Assembly: GCF_020171285.1 (NCBI RefSeq)
Contig: NZ_JAIUZI010000020.1
Coordinates: 1 to 64,000, forward strand
Length of the DNA stretch: 64,000 nucleotides
Direction: 5' to 3'
Source of the DNA: Seohaeicola saemankumensis
Lineage (GTDB): Bacteria; Pseudomonadota; Alphaproteobacteria; Rhodobacterales; Rhodobacteraceae
A program made the position numbers and the translations under genes. How positions within the stretch are numbered: position 1 is the stretch's first letter; each line of letters begins with the position of its first letter. Under the pieces are notes generated by a model, which saw nothing but the letters and a program-made list of their open reading frames with translations, did no database searches and was not told the DNA's origin. Shown here piece by piece: positions 17,444-25,259 of the stretch.

Positions 17444-18628
17444 TTAGGCGGTGCCGAACTTGAGCAGCTTGATCGCCGCGAAATCGCTGACGTCGCCGCC
17501 GACGCGCTTGGTCGCATAGAACAGAACATGCGGCTTGGCGCTAAACGGGTCACGCATCACGCGCAGGTCGGGACGTTCGGCAATGGTGTAGCCGGCGCCG
17601 AAGTCGCCAAAGGCGATCGACAGGCTGTCCGTGGCCACATCGGGCATGTCCTCGGCGATCACCACCGGGTACCCCATCAGGCGCGCCGGTTCAGCGGCGG
17701 CCAGGCCGTCCGACCACAGGAACCGGCCATCGGCATCCTTCAGCTTGCGCACCAGACCGGCGGTCTTGGAGTTCATGACGAAGGTACCGTTCGCGCGGTA
17801 CTGCGCGCCCAGCGCATAGACCAGGTCGACGATGTTGTCGGCGTCGATATCGCCGTTCACACCGGTCGGCACATAGCCCAGGTTGCCCCAGGTCCAGACG
17901 TCGTTGTCCACCGCGGCGTGGTTCAGGAACCCGCGCGGCTTGTCGACACCGTCGCCGTTGACAAAGGCATCCGCCTCGGCGCGCGAAAACTTGTCGGCAA
18001 TGCGACCGGCCAGCCAGCCCTCGACGTCAAAGGCGCTGTCGTCCAGCAAACGCTGCGACGCCTTCGGCAGCGCCGACAACTCGTGCAGCGGGATCGAGAT
18101 GCGGTCGATCGACGGCGTGCCGGTCTCGCCGGTGGCCGATGCCTCGTCGGCCCAGCCGGCGCCGATATCGGTATGGTCGATCAGCACGTCGAACGAATTC
18201 GCCTCGACGTTGACCACTGCCGCCACCGAGCGGATCGAGGCGGCGCCGCGCAGCACCGATTTCACCGTTTCGGCGGTCTGCGGGTCGATCAGGTAGCCGC
18301 CGTCGCTGTTGACGGCGGTGGACAGCGATTTGCTCTCCATCTCCAGCCCGCGCAGCCCATCGTCCTCGCCCGACCGCAGATAGGCGTCAAAGGCCTTGAG
18401 GTGCGGCGCGCCCTCGTTGGTGTTGGCCGCCAGGTGCGGACGTGCCGCGATTTGAGATTTACGATCCAGCATGGTCAGTCGCTCTTCCGTCTGTTTCAGT
18501 TTGGTTTCAATGTCGTCCTGGAAGCCCTTGAATTCACTCACGAAGCCGGTCATCGCCTGCTTCACCTCCTGAACCAGGGGCACACCCTCTCCGGCCAAGG
18601 CCGGGATCTCGGTCTTGCTCATCAGCAC
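17444..18628 (-). CDS. GTA major capsid protein, HK97 fold (g5)
   Basis: 394 residues. The N-terminal ~110 residues form the charged coiled scaffold domain (VKQAMTGFVSEFKGFQDDIETKLKQTEERL) that the prohead protease removes; the mature HK97-fold part follows (KSLSTAVNSDGGYLIDPQTAE, FVNGDGVDKPRGFLNH, FVMNSKT). It makes the small GTA head. Separated from g6 by a 170-bp gap that holds no recognisable gene. Confidence 0.95.
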   Translation of the reverse strand: MLMSKTEIPALAGEGVPLVQEVKQAMTGFVSEFKGFQDDIETKLKQTEERLTMLDRKSQIAARPHLAANTNEGAPHLKAFDAYLRSGEDDGLRGLEMESKSLSTAVNSDGGYLIDPQTAETVKSVLRGAASIRSVAAVVNVEANSFDVLIDHTDIGAGWADEASATGETGTPSIDRISIPLHELSALPKASQRLLDDSAFDVEGWLAGRIADKFSRAEADAFVNGDGVDKPRGFLNHAAVDNDVWTWGNLGYVPTGVNGDIDADNIVDLVYALGAQYRANGTFVMNSKTAGLVRKLKDADGRFLWSDGLAAAEPARLMGYPVVIAEDMPDVATDSLSIAFGDFGAGYTIAERPDLRVMRDPFSAKPHVLFYATKRVGGDVSDFAAIKLLKFGTA

Positions 18629-18655
18629 ATCCTGTCTGGGTGAGGTTTGAGCGCG

Positions 18656-19213
18656 CTACCGGCGCGCCAGTTCCAGCCGCGCGCGCCGCAACGCCGCCGC
18701 CAATTCGCGCAGGGCGGTTTCCGCCACCGGGCTGTCGCCCTTGGCCGCCACCCGCGCACTGGGCAGCATCGGAAAGGTCACCACGGACACCTCCCAAAGC
18801 TCCAGTTCCATCAGGACCCTCTGGCCCTTTTCGTTCTTGCTCGACCGCTTGGTGCGATAGCCGATCGACAGCCCGTCCAGCGCCCCCGCCGCAATCAGCG
18901 CCGCCGCCTCGCGACCCCGCTGGGTGCTGTCCAGCAGCCGCCCCTTGACCCACAGGCCACGGGCGTCCTCGCACACCTCGTCCCAGATCCCGATCGGCTG
19001 GGCGGGGTCATGCTGCCACAGCATCTTGACCTTGCGCCCTGATGCCCCCAGCGCCGCCAGCGATGCCGTATAGGCCCCCGCCTGCACCAGGTCGCCGCCC
19101 TGATCGGCCTCGCCGAACAGGCTGGCATAGCCTTCGATGGCCAGGTCGTCGCCAACCGTCACCCCGTCGCCAAAGCGGGCAAACTTGTGTTCCAGATCCG
19201 AATCCCACGTCAT
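18656..19213 (-). CDS. GTA prohead protease (g4)
   Basis: 185 residues of the HK97 prohead protease (peptidase U35) family. Visible motifs are IEGYASLFGEADQGGDLVQAGA, the catalytic His in LWQHDPAQPIG and the Ser in LDGLSIGYRT. It trims the scaffold domain of g5. The ATG at 19213 (MTWDSDLEHKF) has GGAGAG upstream; the longer open frame is not family-like. Confidence 0.9.
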   Translation of the reverse strand: MTWDSDLEHKFARFGDGVTVGDDLAIEGYASLFGEADQGGDLVQAGAYTASLAALGASGRKVKMLWQHDPAQPIGIWDEVCEDARGLWVKGRLLDSTQRGREAAALIAAGALDGLSIGYRTKRSSKNEKGQRVLMELELWEVSVVTFPMLPSARVAAKGDSPVAETALRELAAALRRARLELARR

Positions 19214-19245
19214 CGGGCACTCTCCTCGATAGATTTCCGCGTCTC

Positions 19246-19473
19246 TCACTGCGCCGCCACCAGCAGCGGCTGGATCGCCTGCGCCAGCACCACCGCCACC
19301 ACGCCGTAAACCGCCAGCCACAACCGGCGCTCCAGCCGCTCGATCAACTCTTCCAGCCGGTCCAGCCGCCGGTTCAGGTTCTCCTGATGCACCGCGCTGA
19401 CCCGCTCATGCGCCGCCAGCCGCAGCCCCGGCGCACAGTCGAACGCATCCACCGGCAGCCGCTTGTCAGTCAT
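19246..19473 (-). CDS. GTA small membrane-anchored protein (g3.5)
   Basis: 75 residues: a polar N-terminus, a heptad-like LNRRLDRLEELIERLERRL helix and a C-terminal hydrophobic helix (LWLAVYGVVAVVLAQAIQPLLVAA). It occupies the g3.5 slot between portal and protease and overlaps the portal gene end by 8 bp. The layout of one coiled coil plus one membrane helix is constant in GTAs, but the role is unclear to me. Confidence 0.75.
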   Translation of the reverse strand: MTDKRLPVDAFDCAPGLRLAAHERVSAVHQENLNRRLDRLEELIERLERRLWLAVYGVVAVVLAQAIQPLLVAAQ

Positions 19474-20653
19474 CCGCGCCGCCTTCGCCCAGCACCGGCA
19501 GCCCCAGGATCGCGCGCTTTTCCGCCTCGCTCAGGAAATCCGCCGCGCTGACGCGGGCCCATTGCGCATCGCGCTCGGCGGCCAGCGCCGGCACCTGGTC
19601 CAGATCGGGCTTCAGCTCGACCATCTCGCCGGTGTACCCCGACAGCCAGTCCGACAGCGCAGCCGCCACCCGCGTCGCCAGCGGCAGCACGGTCAGCCGG
19701 TAAAACGCCCGGTTGGCCTCCTGGTAATTGGCATAGGTCGCGTCGCCCTGAATCCCCAGCAGCATCGGCGGCACCCCAAAGGCCAGCGCGATCTCGCGCC
19801 CCGCCGCCTCCTTGGTTTTCTGGAACTCCATGTCGCTGGGCGAAAACCCCATCGGCTTCCAGTCCAGCCCGCCTTCCAGAACCATCGGCCGCCCGGCATT
19901 GCGCGCGCCCTGGTAATTGGCCTCGATCTCCTCGGACAGCCGGCGGTACTGGTCATCGGCCATCGCGCCCTGCCCGTCCCCGCCCGAGAACACCAGCGCG
20001 CCACTGGGCCGCGCCGCATTGTCCAACAGCGCCTTCGACCAGCGCGACGCCGAATTATGCACGTCCAGCGCCATCGCCGCCGCCTGCATCGGCGACAACC
20101 CGTAATGGTCGTCCTGCGGATGGAAACTCTTGATATGGCAGACCGGCGACAGCGGCCCGCTGGCGTCGAACCGGTGCGCCTTGGCCCCGACGCTGTATTC
20201 ATAGGCCACCGGCCAGCCATCGGCCCCCGGCACCACCCGCATCCGGTCCGACCGCAGCACATGCAGCTCCAGCGGCAGCGCCGCCTCGCCACAGACCGCC
20301 TCGACATAGGCATTGCCCGACAACAGCAGCTGCCCGAACAGCGCCTCCATCATCTCGGCCCGCCCCTGCGCCGCGTTCGGCCGCTTGATCAGGCTCAGCA
20401 GCGGATGCATGTCGAACCGCTGGCGGCTGTCCTGCAGCACCAGCGGCAGCGCCGCCGCCGCTTCCGCGATCAGCTTCACCGACCGGAACCCCACCGGGTT
20501 GCCGGCAAACCCCGTGCGCGTCAGCGTCGCGGTGTCCCGCGGGCTCCAGGCCACCCGGCCCGCCCCGTGCCAGGCCACCACCGGACCGGCAGCGCTCGCC
20601 TTGGTCTCCGGCACCGCCCGTTCCCCTCCGCGACGCAAGAAATCAAAAACCAT
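19466..20653 (-). CDS. GTA portal protein (g3)
   Basis: 395 residues of the HK97-type portal family: N-terminal FDFLRRGG, VAWHGAGRVAWSPRDTATL, NPVGFRSVKLIAEAAAALPLVL, LLSGNAYVEAV, FHPQDDHYGLSPMQAAAMAL and FGVPPMLLGI. A dodecameric ring of this protein forms the DNA entry channel of the head. TAGGAGCATC precedes the ATG. Confidence 0.94.
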   Translation of the reverse strand: MVFDFLRRGGERAVPETKASAAGPVVAWHGAGRVAWSPRDTATLTRTGFAGNPVGFRSVKLIAEAAAALPLVLQDSRQRFDMHPLLSLIKRPNAAQGRAEMMEALFGQLLLSGNAYVEAVCGEAALPLELHVLRSDRMRVVPGADGWPVAYEYSVGAKAHRFDASGPLSPVCHIKSFHPQDDHYGLSPMQAAAMALDVHNSASRWSKALLDNAARPSGALVFSGGDGQGAMADDQYRRLSEEIEANYQGARNAGRPMVLEGGLDWKPMGFSPSDMEFQKTKEAAGREIALAFGVPPMLLGIQGDATYANYQEANRAFYRLTVLPLATRVAAALSDWLSGYTGEMVELKPDLDQVPALAAERDAQWARVSAADFLSEAEKRAILGLPVLGEGGADD

Positions 20654-20664
20654 GTCCGATGCTC

Positions 20665-20799
20665 CTATCTGTTCCGCGTCCCCGGCGCGCCGCTGATGCA
20701 GCGGACCCCGGCCTCGTTGAAAGCGTTATCGCCGATCTGTGCCAACAACCCGGAAACAGACCGCCCGGCCCTCGCGCAACACCCGCGCGCCACGTGCAT
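20665..20799 (-). CDS. Possible 44-residue ORF between terminase and portal
   Basis: An open frame of 44 codons starts 7 bp after the terminase stop and ends 11 bp before the portal ATG, exactly filling the gap (MHVARGCC ... SGAPGTRNR). The later part (LLAQIGDNAFNEAGVRCISG) looks protein-like. There is no strong ribosome site and no family match known to me, so this is tentative. Confidence 0.25.
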   Translation of the reverse strand: MHVARGCCARAGRSVSGLLAQIGDNAFNEAGVRCISGAPGTRNR

Positions 20800-20806
20800 G
20801 CCCCGC

Positions 20807-22222
20807 TCACAGAATCCGCACCCGCGGCCGCTTCCACCGCGCGGCCGGCCCGACGATCAGCTCGTGCAGCGCCCAGACCAGCGCATCGACCCGGTCGGGC
20901 GACCCCGCCCCCTCGAACCCCTGCGCCGTCATCTGCACCATCTGCGCCTCCAGCCGCTCCAGCCCCTCGGCATGGCCCACCTTGCCCTGCTCGTAGAGCG
21001 CCGCCACCGGTTCGGCGCGCGCCACCTTGCCACGCGCCGCATGCACCGCCTTGTAGGGCACCAGCGGCGCCACCTGCCGGATCACCTCTTCCACCAGCTG
21101 GCCGCCCTGGTTGACCTCGGCCACCAGCCGCTCGGCGCCGAATTCCTCCATCGCCTGCACCGCCGCGCGGGCCCAGCCCGCCGGGCCGACGCCCTGCACC
21201 GTCCGGTCCGCCAGCACATAGCCGCGCCAGTCCTGCGGCGGCCCCTGCAGCCGCGCACCGGCCACCACGATGCCACAGGCATCCGCCGACACGCCCCCCG
21301 TCACCGACGGGTCCAGCGCCACCACGATCCGGTCCAGCTCCGGCATCGGCTCAGACCGCGCCGCCTCCAGCCGGTCCTGCGTCCACAGCGCCCCCTCGAC
21401 ATCGGCCATCAACACCCCGTCCAGCTCCTGCCGGCCCAGCCGCGTCCCCGCATAGCGCGTGCGCACCTCCTCCAGGAACGAGGCCGCCAGGTTGGCCCGG
21501 TTCGCCTCGGTCGGCGCATGGGTCACCACCGTCGACCGCGCCGCCAGCAGATCCTTCAGAACCTCGACGTTGCGCGGCGTCGTCGTCGCACAGACCCGCG
21601 GCGCATCGCCCAGCCGCAGCGCGAACTGCAACATGTCCCAGGTCTCCGCCGCCTTCTTCCACTTGGCCAGCTCGTCGACCCAGGCCGCATCGAACTGCGG
21701 CCCGCGCAAGCTTTCGGGATCCTGCGCGCTATAGGCCTGCGCCTCCGCCCCGTTGGGCCAGACCAGCCGGCGCTCGCCCGCCTTCCACTCCGGCCGGCGA
21801 TCGGGCGGCGAACACTCCAGGATACCGCTGTCGCCGCGGATCATCACCTCGCGCACCTGGTCATAGGTCTCCCCCACCAGCGCCACCCGCCGGCAGCGCC
21901 CCGGGTCCAGCGGCTTCGACCCCTCGACCTGGGCGCGCACCCATTCCGCGCCCGCCCGCGTCTTGCCCGCACCGCGCCCGCCCATGATCACCCAGGTCCG
22001 CCAGTCTCCCTCGGGCGGCAGCTGGTGCGCCATCGCCCAGAACTCGAAAAGAAAAGGGAGGGCGCACAGCCCCCCCTCCCCAAGCTCACTCAGGAACGCG
22101 TCCTGAACCGCAACAGGTGCGGAGGCGAGCAAGGCGGCACCCGATCTCAGATCGGGCCGCGTCAAGGTCGAGGGCGTATCCGCCCCGGACGATTCCTGCC
22201 TGTTTGTGATAATGTTCGACAA
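20807..22222 (-). CDS. GTA large terminase / headful packaging ATPase-nuclease (g2)
   Basis: 471 residues from the first ATG. Walker A is GGRGAGKT (about residues 80-87), the Walker B-like acidic run is FDAAWVDELAKW, the C-terminal RNase-H-like nuclease starts with VVALDPSVTGG, and later Asp is in SPDRVDALVWAL. It packages host DNA at random into GTA heads. The first ~40 residues overlap g1 by 137 bp; the family usually begins near LLASAPVAV, so a TTG start around 22132 is possible. Confidence 0.93.
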   Translation of the reverse strand: MSNIITNRQESSGADTPSTLTRPDLRSGAALLASAPVAVQDAFLSELGEGGLCALPFLFEFWAMAHQLPPEGDWRTWVIMGGRGAGKTRAGAEWVRAQVEGSKPLDPGRCRRVALVGETYDQVREVMIRGDSGILECSPPDRRPEWKAGERRLVWPNGAEAQAYSAQDPESLRGPQFDAAWVDELAKWKKAAETWDMLQFALRLGDAPRVCATTTPRNVEVLKDLLAARSTVVTHAPTEANRANLAASFLEEVRTRYAGTRLGRQELDGVLMADVEGALWTQDRLEAARSEPMPELDRIVVALDPSVTGGVSADACGIVVAGARLQGPPQDWRGYVLADRTVQGVGPAGWARAAVQAMEEFGAERLVAEVNQGGQLVEEVIRQVAPLVPYKAVHAARGKVARAEPVAALYEQGKVGHAEGLERLEAQMVQMTAQGFEGAGSPDRVDALVWALHELIVGPAARWKRPRVRIL

Positions 22223-22430
22223 ACCTTTCCTCCACGTTCTGGCAGGACCGGATCAGCTTGCTGATGTCGTCGACCTGCCGTTTCGGTCCCGATAGTTCTG
22301 CATCCTCCCCGGCCTCGATCCGCGCCTTCAGGTCTTCCGCCTTTTGCCGCAGCTCCTGAATCGAATTCTGCAGCGACTTAAGTAGATCCGCCGTCTGCGA
22401 AACCCGTTCTTCCGGGGTAATCAAAGTCAT
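22086..22430 (-). CDS. GTA small terminase (g1)
   Basis: 114 residues. A long coiled coil (LLKSLQNSIQELRQKAEDLKARIE) is followed by VDDISKLIRSCQNVEERFVEH and the very conserved GTA block RGGYALDLDAARSEIGCRL. In R. capsulatus the g1 product acts as the small terminase. It is the first gene of the cluster and its 3' part overlaps g2 in another frame. AGGA lies five bases before the ATG. Confidence 0.88.
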   Translation of the reverse strand: MTLITPEERVSQTADLLKSLQNSIQELRQKAEDLKARIEAGEDAELSGPKRQVDDISKLIRSCQNVEERFVEHYHKQAGIVRGGYALDLDAARSEIGCRLARLRTCCGSGRVPE

Positions 22431-22818
22431 ATGGTCCTGACCTCATGCGTGAGTGATCCCCGCACGAGAGACATGAGATACCGGCCCGGACCCGTGCCCG
22501 CGACCACCACCCACACCTTCTAGCCACGACAGACATTCCCCCGAAAAGGTTAACACCGGCCCAGCACACCGCCCGTTGCCCCCCCAACCGGAACCAGACC
22601 GGAACCAGACCGGAACCGCCGCCACGGCGCCCGTCCCCCTTTCATCTCTTCGGCAAATACTCCGGGGGAGCCGCCCTAGGGGCGGCGGGGGCAGCGCCCC
22701 CATACCGGCGCCACATCCCCCGCGCGGGAAAACCCGTTGCATCCCGGCCCGATATGCCCGAGCCTGAGATCGCCCGCCACCCCGCCCCGACAGGGACGCC
22801 GCCACAGGCCAGACGCGC
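22431..22818. other. Upstream region of the GTA cluster
   Basis: A 388-bp gap between divergent g1 and a membrane-protein gene. It should hold the GTA promoter and any activator site, but I see no clear -35/-10 pair. It also contains the second copy of the GC-rich repeat. Confidence 0.4.
22636..22701 (-). repeat. GC-rich intergenic repeat, copy 2
   Basis: Reading the minus strand gives GGGGGCGCTGCCCCC, a variable palindromic GC stem (CCGCCCCTAGGGCGG), then CTCCCCCGGAGTATT and GAAGAGATGAAAG. This has the same order as copy 1 at 6580-6637. The middle stem differs in sequence but stays self-complementary, so structure seems to be kept. Confidence 0.75.
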
Positions 22819-23508
22819 ATGACCGACCTGCTGACCGTCGCACTCCCGATCCTGCTGATCGACATCGCCAACCCGGTGCTCTTCGCCACCACGATTCTGG
22901 CGCTGACGACCGCCCGTCCGGTGGCCAGCGCGCTGGCGGTCATCCTCGGTCACACGCTGGCCTATTTCGCCGCCGGGGCGCTGGTGCTCTTCGGCCTGGC
23001 CGAGCTGCTGGCGCCGCTCGCCGACAGCTTTCTCCACTGGTTCAACACCCCCGAGACCATCGACTATGTCTTCAGCCTGCTGGTCGGGCTGGCGCTGCTC
23101 TGGGTGGCGCTGCGCTGGCGTATCGCCCCGCCCACCCCCTCCGACACCCCGCCAGAGCCGCCGCGCACCAGCCTCGCGGGCGCCTTCGGCTTCGGGGCGC
23201 TGGTCAATTTCATCGGCCTGCCCTTCGCGCTGCCCTATTTCGCCTTCCTCGGCCAGCTGCTCCGAGAAGGCGACGGCACCCGGCTGGCGGCGCTGGCGCT
23301 CTACAACCTCGCCTACGCGCTGCCCTTCCTCGCCGTGCCGCTCGCCGCCACCCTCGCCGGCGACGGCATCCTGCCCTGGCTCACCCGTCTCTCCGCCGCG
23401 CTCGACCGCGTCGCCGCCTATATCATGCCGGTGATGCTGGGCCTCCTGGGCCTCTTCCTTCTGGCCGATGCCGCCGCCTATTTCGCCACCGGCACCGGGC
23501 TGATCTGA
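22819..23508 (+). CDS. Six-helix GAP/LysE-like inner-membrane protein
   Basis: 229 residues with about six hydrophobic helices arranged as two groups of three around a Pro/Thr-rich loop (PPTPSDTPPEPPRTS). The first helices, LPILLIDIANPVLFATTILAL, and the second repeat FGFGALVNFIGLPFALPYFAFL resemble GAP (sap) or LysE/CcdA-type small transporters. The substrate cannot be told from sequence. It lies divergently from the GTA cluster. Confidence 0.6.
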   Translation: MTDLLTVALPILLIDIANPVLFATTILALTTARPVASALAVILGHTLAYFAAGALVLFGLAELLAPLADSFLHWFNTPETIDYVFSLLVGLALLWVALRWRIAPPTPSDTPPEPPRTSLAGAFGFGALVNFIGLPFALPYFAFLGQLLREGDGTRLAALALYNLAYALPFLAVPLAATLAGDGILPWLTRLSAALDRVAAYIMPVMLGLLGLFLLADAAAYFATGTGLI

Positions 23509-23536
23509 CCCCCGCGCCCGGGCGTAGGGTGGGGTT

Positions 23537-23980
23537 TCACCCCACCGCCCCGCTCCGAATCCAGGGCCGCCGCGTCCAGATCCGCCGCAACCAGCCGCGC
23601 CGCGCCGGGGCGCCGATCTCGCCGCCCTCCACCGGCGCCAGCCCGCCGGCCTCCAGCAGGCGGCGCTCCTCGGCGCGGGTCATCTGCACCTCGCGCACCT
23701 GTTCGGCCGCCGCACGCGGGGTCACCGGTTTGCCGTCCGGCCCGACCGTCAGATCCGAACGCATCGCCAGCCCGCCACCGCGCCGCCGCCCGGTCAGTGG
23801 GTTGCGCCGGCCGAACCAGGCGTCGTCCTGCAGCGTCCAGATCCGCCTGACCTCCTCGATTGACACGATGGCGGCCAACTCGCGCCCGTGCCGGGTCAGC
23901 ACGATGGTCCGGCGCGGGTCCTGCGCCTGGGCGCAGAGCTGGCCCAGCCGGGCGCGCGCCTCCGAAACGGTGATCCGCAT
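23537..23980 (-). CDS. Orphan Phd/YefM-like antitoxin with C-terminal extension
   Basis: 147 residues. Residues 1-48 match the Phd/YefM DNA-binding fold (MRITVSEARARLGQL, IVLTRHGRELAAIVSIEEV). A basic ~100-residue tail follows, which is much longer than normal antitoxins. No toxin gene (Doc, RelE/YoeB) is next to it. It may be a stand-alone repressor. Two copies of GTACAAAACGG lie just upstream of its start and could be its binding boxes. Confidence 0.65.
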   Translation of the reverse strand: MRITVSEARARLGQLCAQAQDPRRTIVLTRHGRELAAIVSIEEVRRIWTLQDDAWFGRRNPLTGRRRGGGLAMRSDLTVGPDGKPVTPRAAAEQVREVQMTRAEERRLLEAGGLAPVEGGEIGAPARRGWLRRIWTRRPWIRSGAVG

Positions 23981-23994
23981 GTGAAATCCCCCTT

Positions 23995-24037
23995 GTACAA
24001 AACGGATGATCAGGGGTGCGAGGCTGGTACAAAACGG
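23995..24037 (+). promoter_or_regulatory. Twin GTACAAAACGG boxes
   Basis: Two identical 11-bp direct repeats at 23995-24005 and 24027-24037, spaced 32 bp apart (about three DNA turns), directly upstream of the Phd-like gene. The spacing on one face of the helix suggests co-operative protein binding, probably autoregulation. Confidence 0.45.
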
Positions 24038-24096
24038 TAAAAACCGGGCAAAGGCAGCGCGCGCTGCCCGCCCGGTTTCAAATCCGTGTCAGAGGG

Positions 24097-25257
24097 TCAG
24101 TTGCCCGAGTTCTGCCGGTCCGCTTCGATCTGCCGCCACTTGGCGACGTTGCGGTTATGCTCTTCCAGCGTTTCGGCAAAGGCGTGCCCGCCGCTGCCAT
24201 CCGCCACAAAGAACACGTAATCCGTCTCGGCAGGTGCCACCGCCGCCTGCAGGCTGGCCAGCCCCGGATTGGCAATCGGGGTCGGCGGAAGTCCGTCGAT
24301 CACATAAGTATTCCAAGGTGTTATGCGGCGAAGCTCACTTTGACGCAACCCGCGCCCCAGCACCCCTTCGCCCTTGGTGACGCCGTAGATCACCGTCGGG
24401 TCGGTCTGCAGCCGCATGCCCTGGTTCAACCGGTTCACAAAGACCGAGGCCACCTGGCCGCGTTCCTCGGGCACGCCGGTTTCCTTTTCGATGATCGAGG
24501 CCAGGATCAGCATCTCTTCGGGGCTGTCAAGCGGCAACCCTTCTTGCCGGCTTTCCCAGGTCGCATTGATCCTAAGCTGTTGTTTTTCCTGCATTTGCGC
24601 CAGTATTGCCTGCCGCGCGGTGCCCGGCGAAATCTCGTAGCTGTCCGGCGCCAGCATGCCTTCGGGCGGGCGGTTGGGCACGTCGCCGCTCAGCACGTCC
24701 ATCGACTTCAGCGCCTCGACCACCTGCCAGCTGGTGACGCCTTCGGCCAGCGACAGCCTGTAGCGCGTATCGCGCTCAGCCCGCTTTTCTTCATAGATTT
24801 CAGGCGCTTCTTCGTCCGCGATATTGAACTCGGCCTTTTCCTCAAAGGTCAGGGTCGCCGGGTTCAGCTCGCGCACCTCGACGATGGTACGGGTCACGCC
24901 GACCCGGTACAGGATCTCGGTGCCACAGGTGCTGGCGCCGCCCCGGGTGATCTGGTCGACGATCCCCTCCATCGACGTGCCTTCGCGCACGAGAAAGCTG
25001 CCCGCCTTCAGCGAGCCGGATTTCTCTGTATAATCAGCACCTAAGCGGAAGATGGTGCCGCTGGTGACCGCGCCCTGTTCCTCCAGCGCGCGGCTGACCC
25101 GCGTCATGTTCGACCCGCGTTCGACCTGCAGGCAGATCGCGGTTTCCAACGGCCCTTCGGCCACGTACTGCGATTTGCCCCAGAGGATCAGACCGGCCAA
25201 CAGGAACAGTAAAACTGACAGGATTGTCAGCATGTTAGAGGCAAGACTGCGCCACAT
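24097..25257 (-). CDS. mltG: Endolytic murein transglycosylase MltG
   Basis: 386 residues. One N-terminal membrane helix (LASNMLTILSVLLFLLAGLILW), a LysM-like region, then the YceG domain with the catalytic Glu in IIEKETGVPEERGQVASVF and NRLNQGMRLQTDPTVIYG. It cuts nascent glycan strands and is thought to end their elongation. It follows fabF by 2 bp, the common fab-mltG arrangement. Confidence 0.95.
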   Translation of the reverse strand: MWRSLASNMLTILSVLLFLLAGLILWGKSQYVAEGPLETAICLQVERGSNMTRVSRALEEQGAVTSGTIFRLGADYTEKSGSLKAGSFLVREGTSMEGIVDQITRGGASTCGTEILYRVGVTRTIVEVRELNPATLTFEEKAEFNIADEEAPEIYEEKRAERDTRYRLSLAEGVTSWQVVEALKSMDVLSGDVPNRPPEGMLAPDSYEISPGTARQAILAQMQEKQQLRINATWESRQEGLPLDSPEEMLILASIIEKETGVPEERGQVASVFVNRLNQGMRLQTDPTVIYGVTKGEGVLGRGLRQSELRRITPWNTYVIDGLPPTPIANPGLASLQAAVAPAETDYVFFVADGSGGHAFAETLEEHNRNVAKWRQIEADRQNSGN

Positions 25258-25259
25258 GG

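Noticed and set aside
8377-22430. Prophage instead of gene transfer agent
   Set aside because: No integrase, repressor, replication or lysis genes; gene order and sizes match Rhodobacter-type GTA.
23478-24032. Toxin partner for the Phd-like gene
   Set aside because: The frame here is a shadow of the antitoxin-like gene itself; no RelE, Doc or PIN motif is seen on either side.
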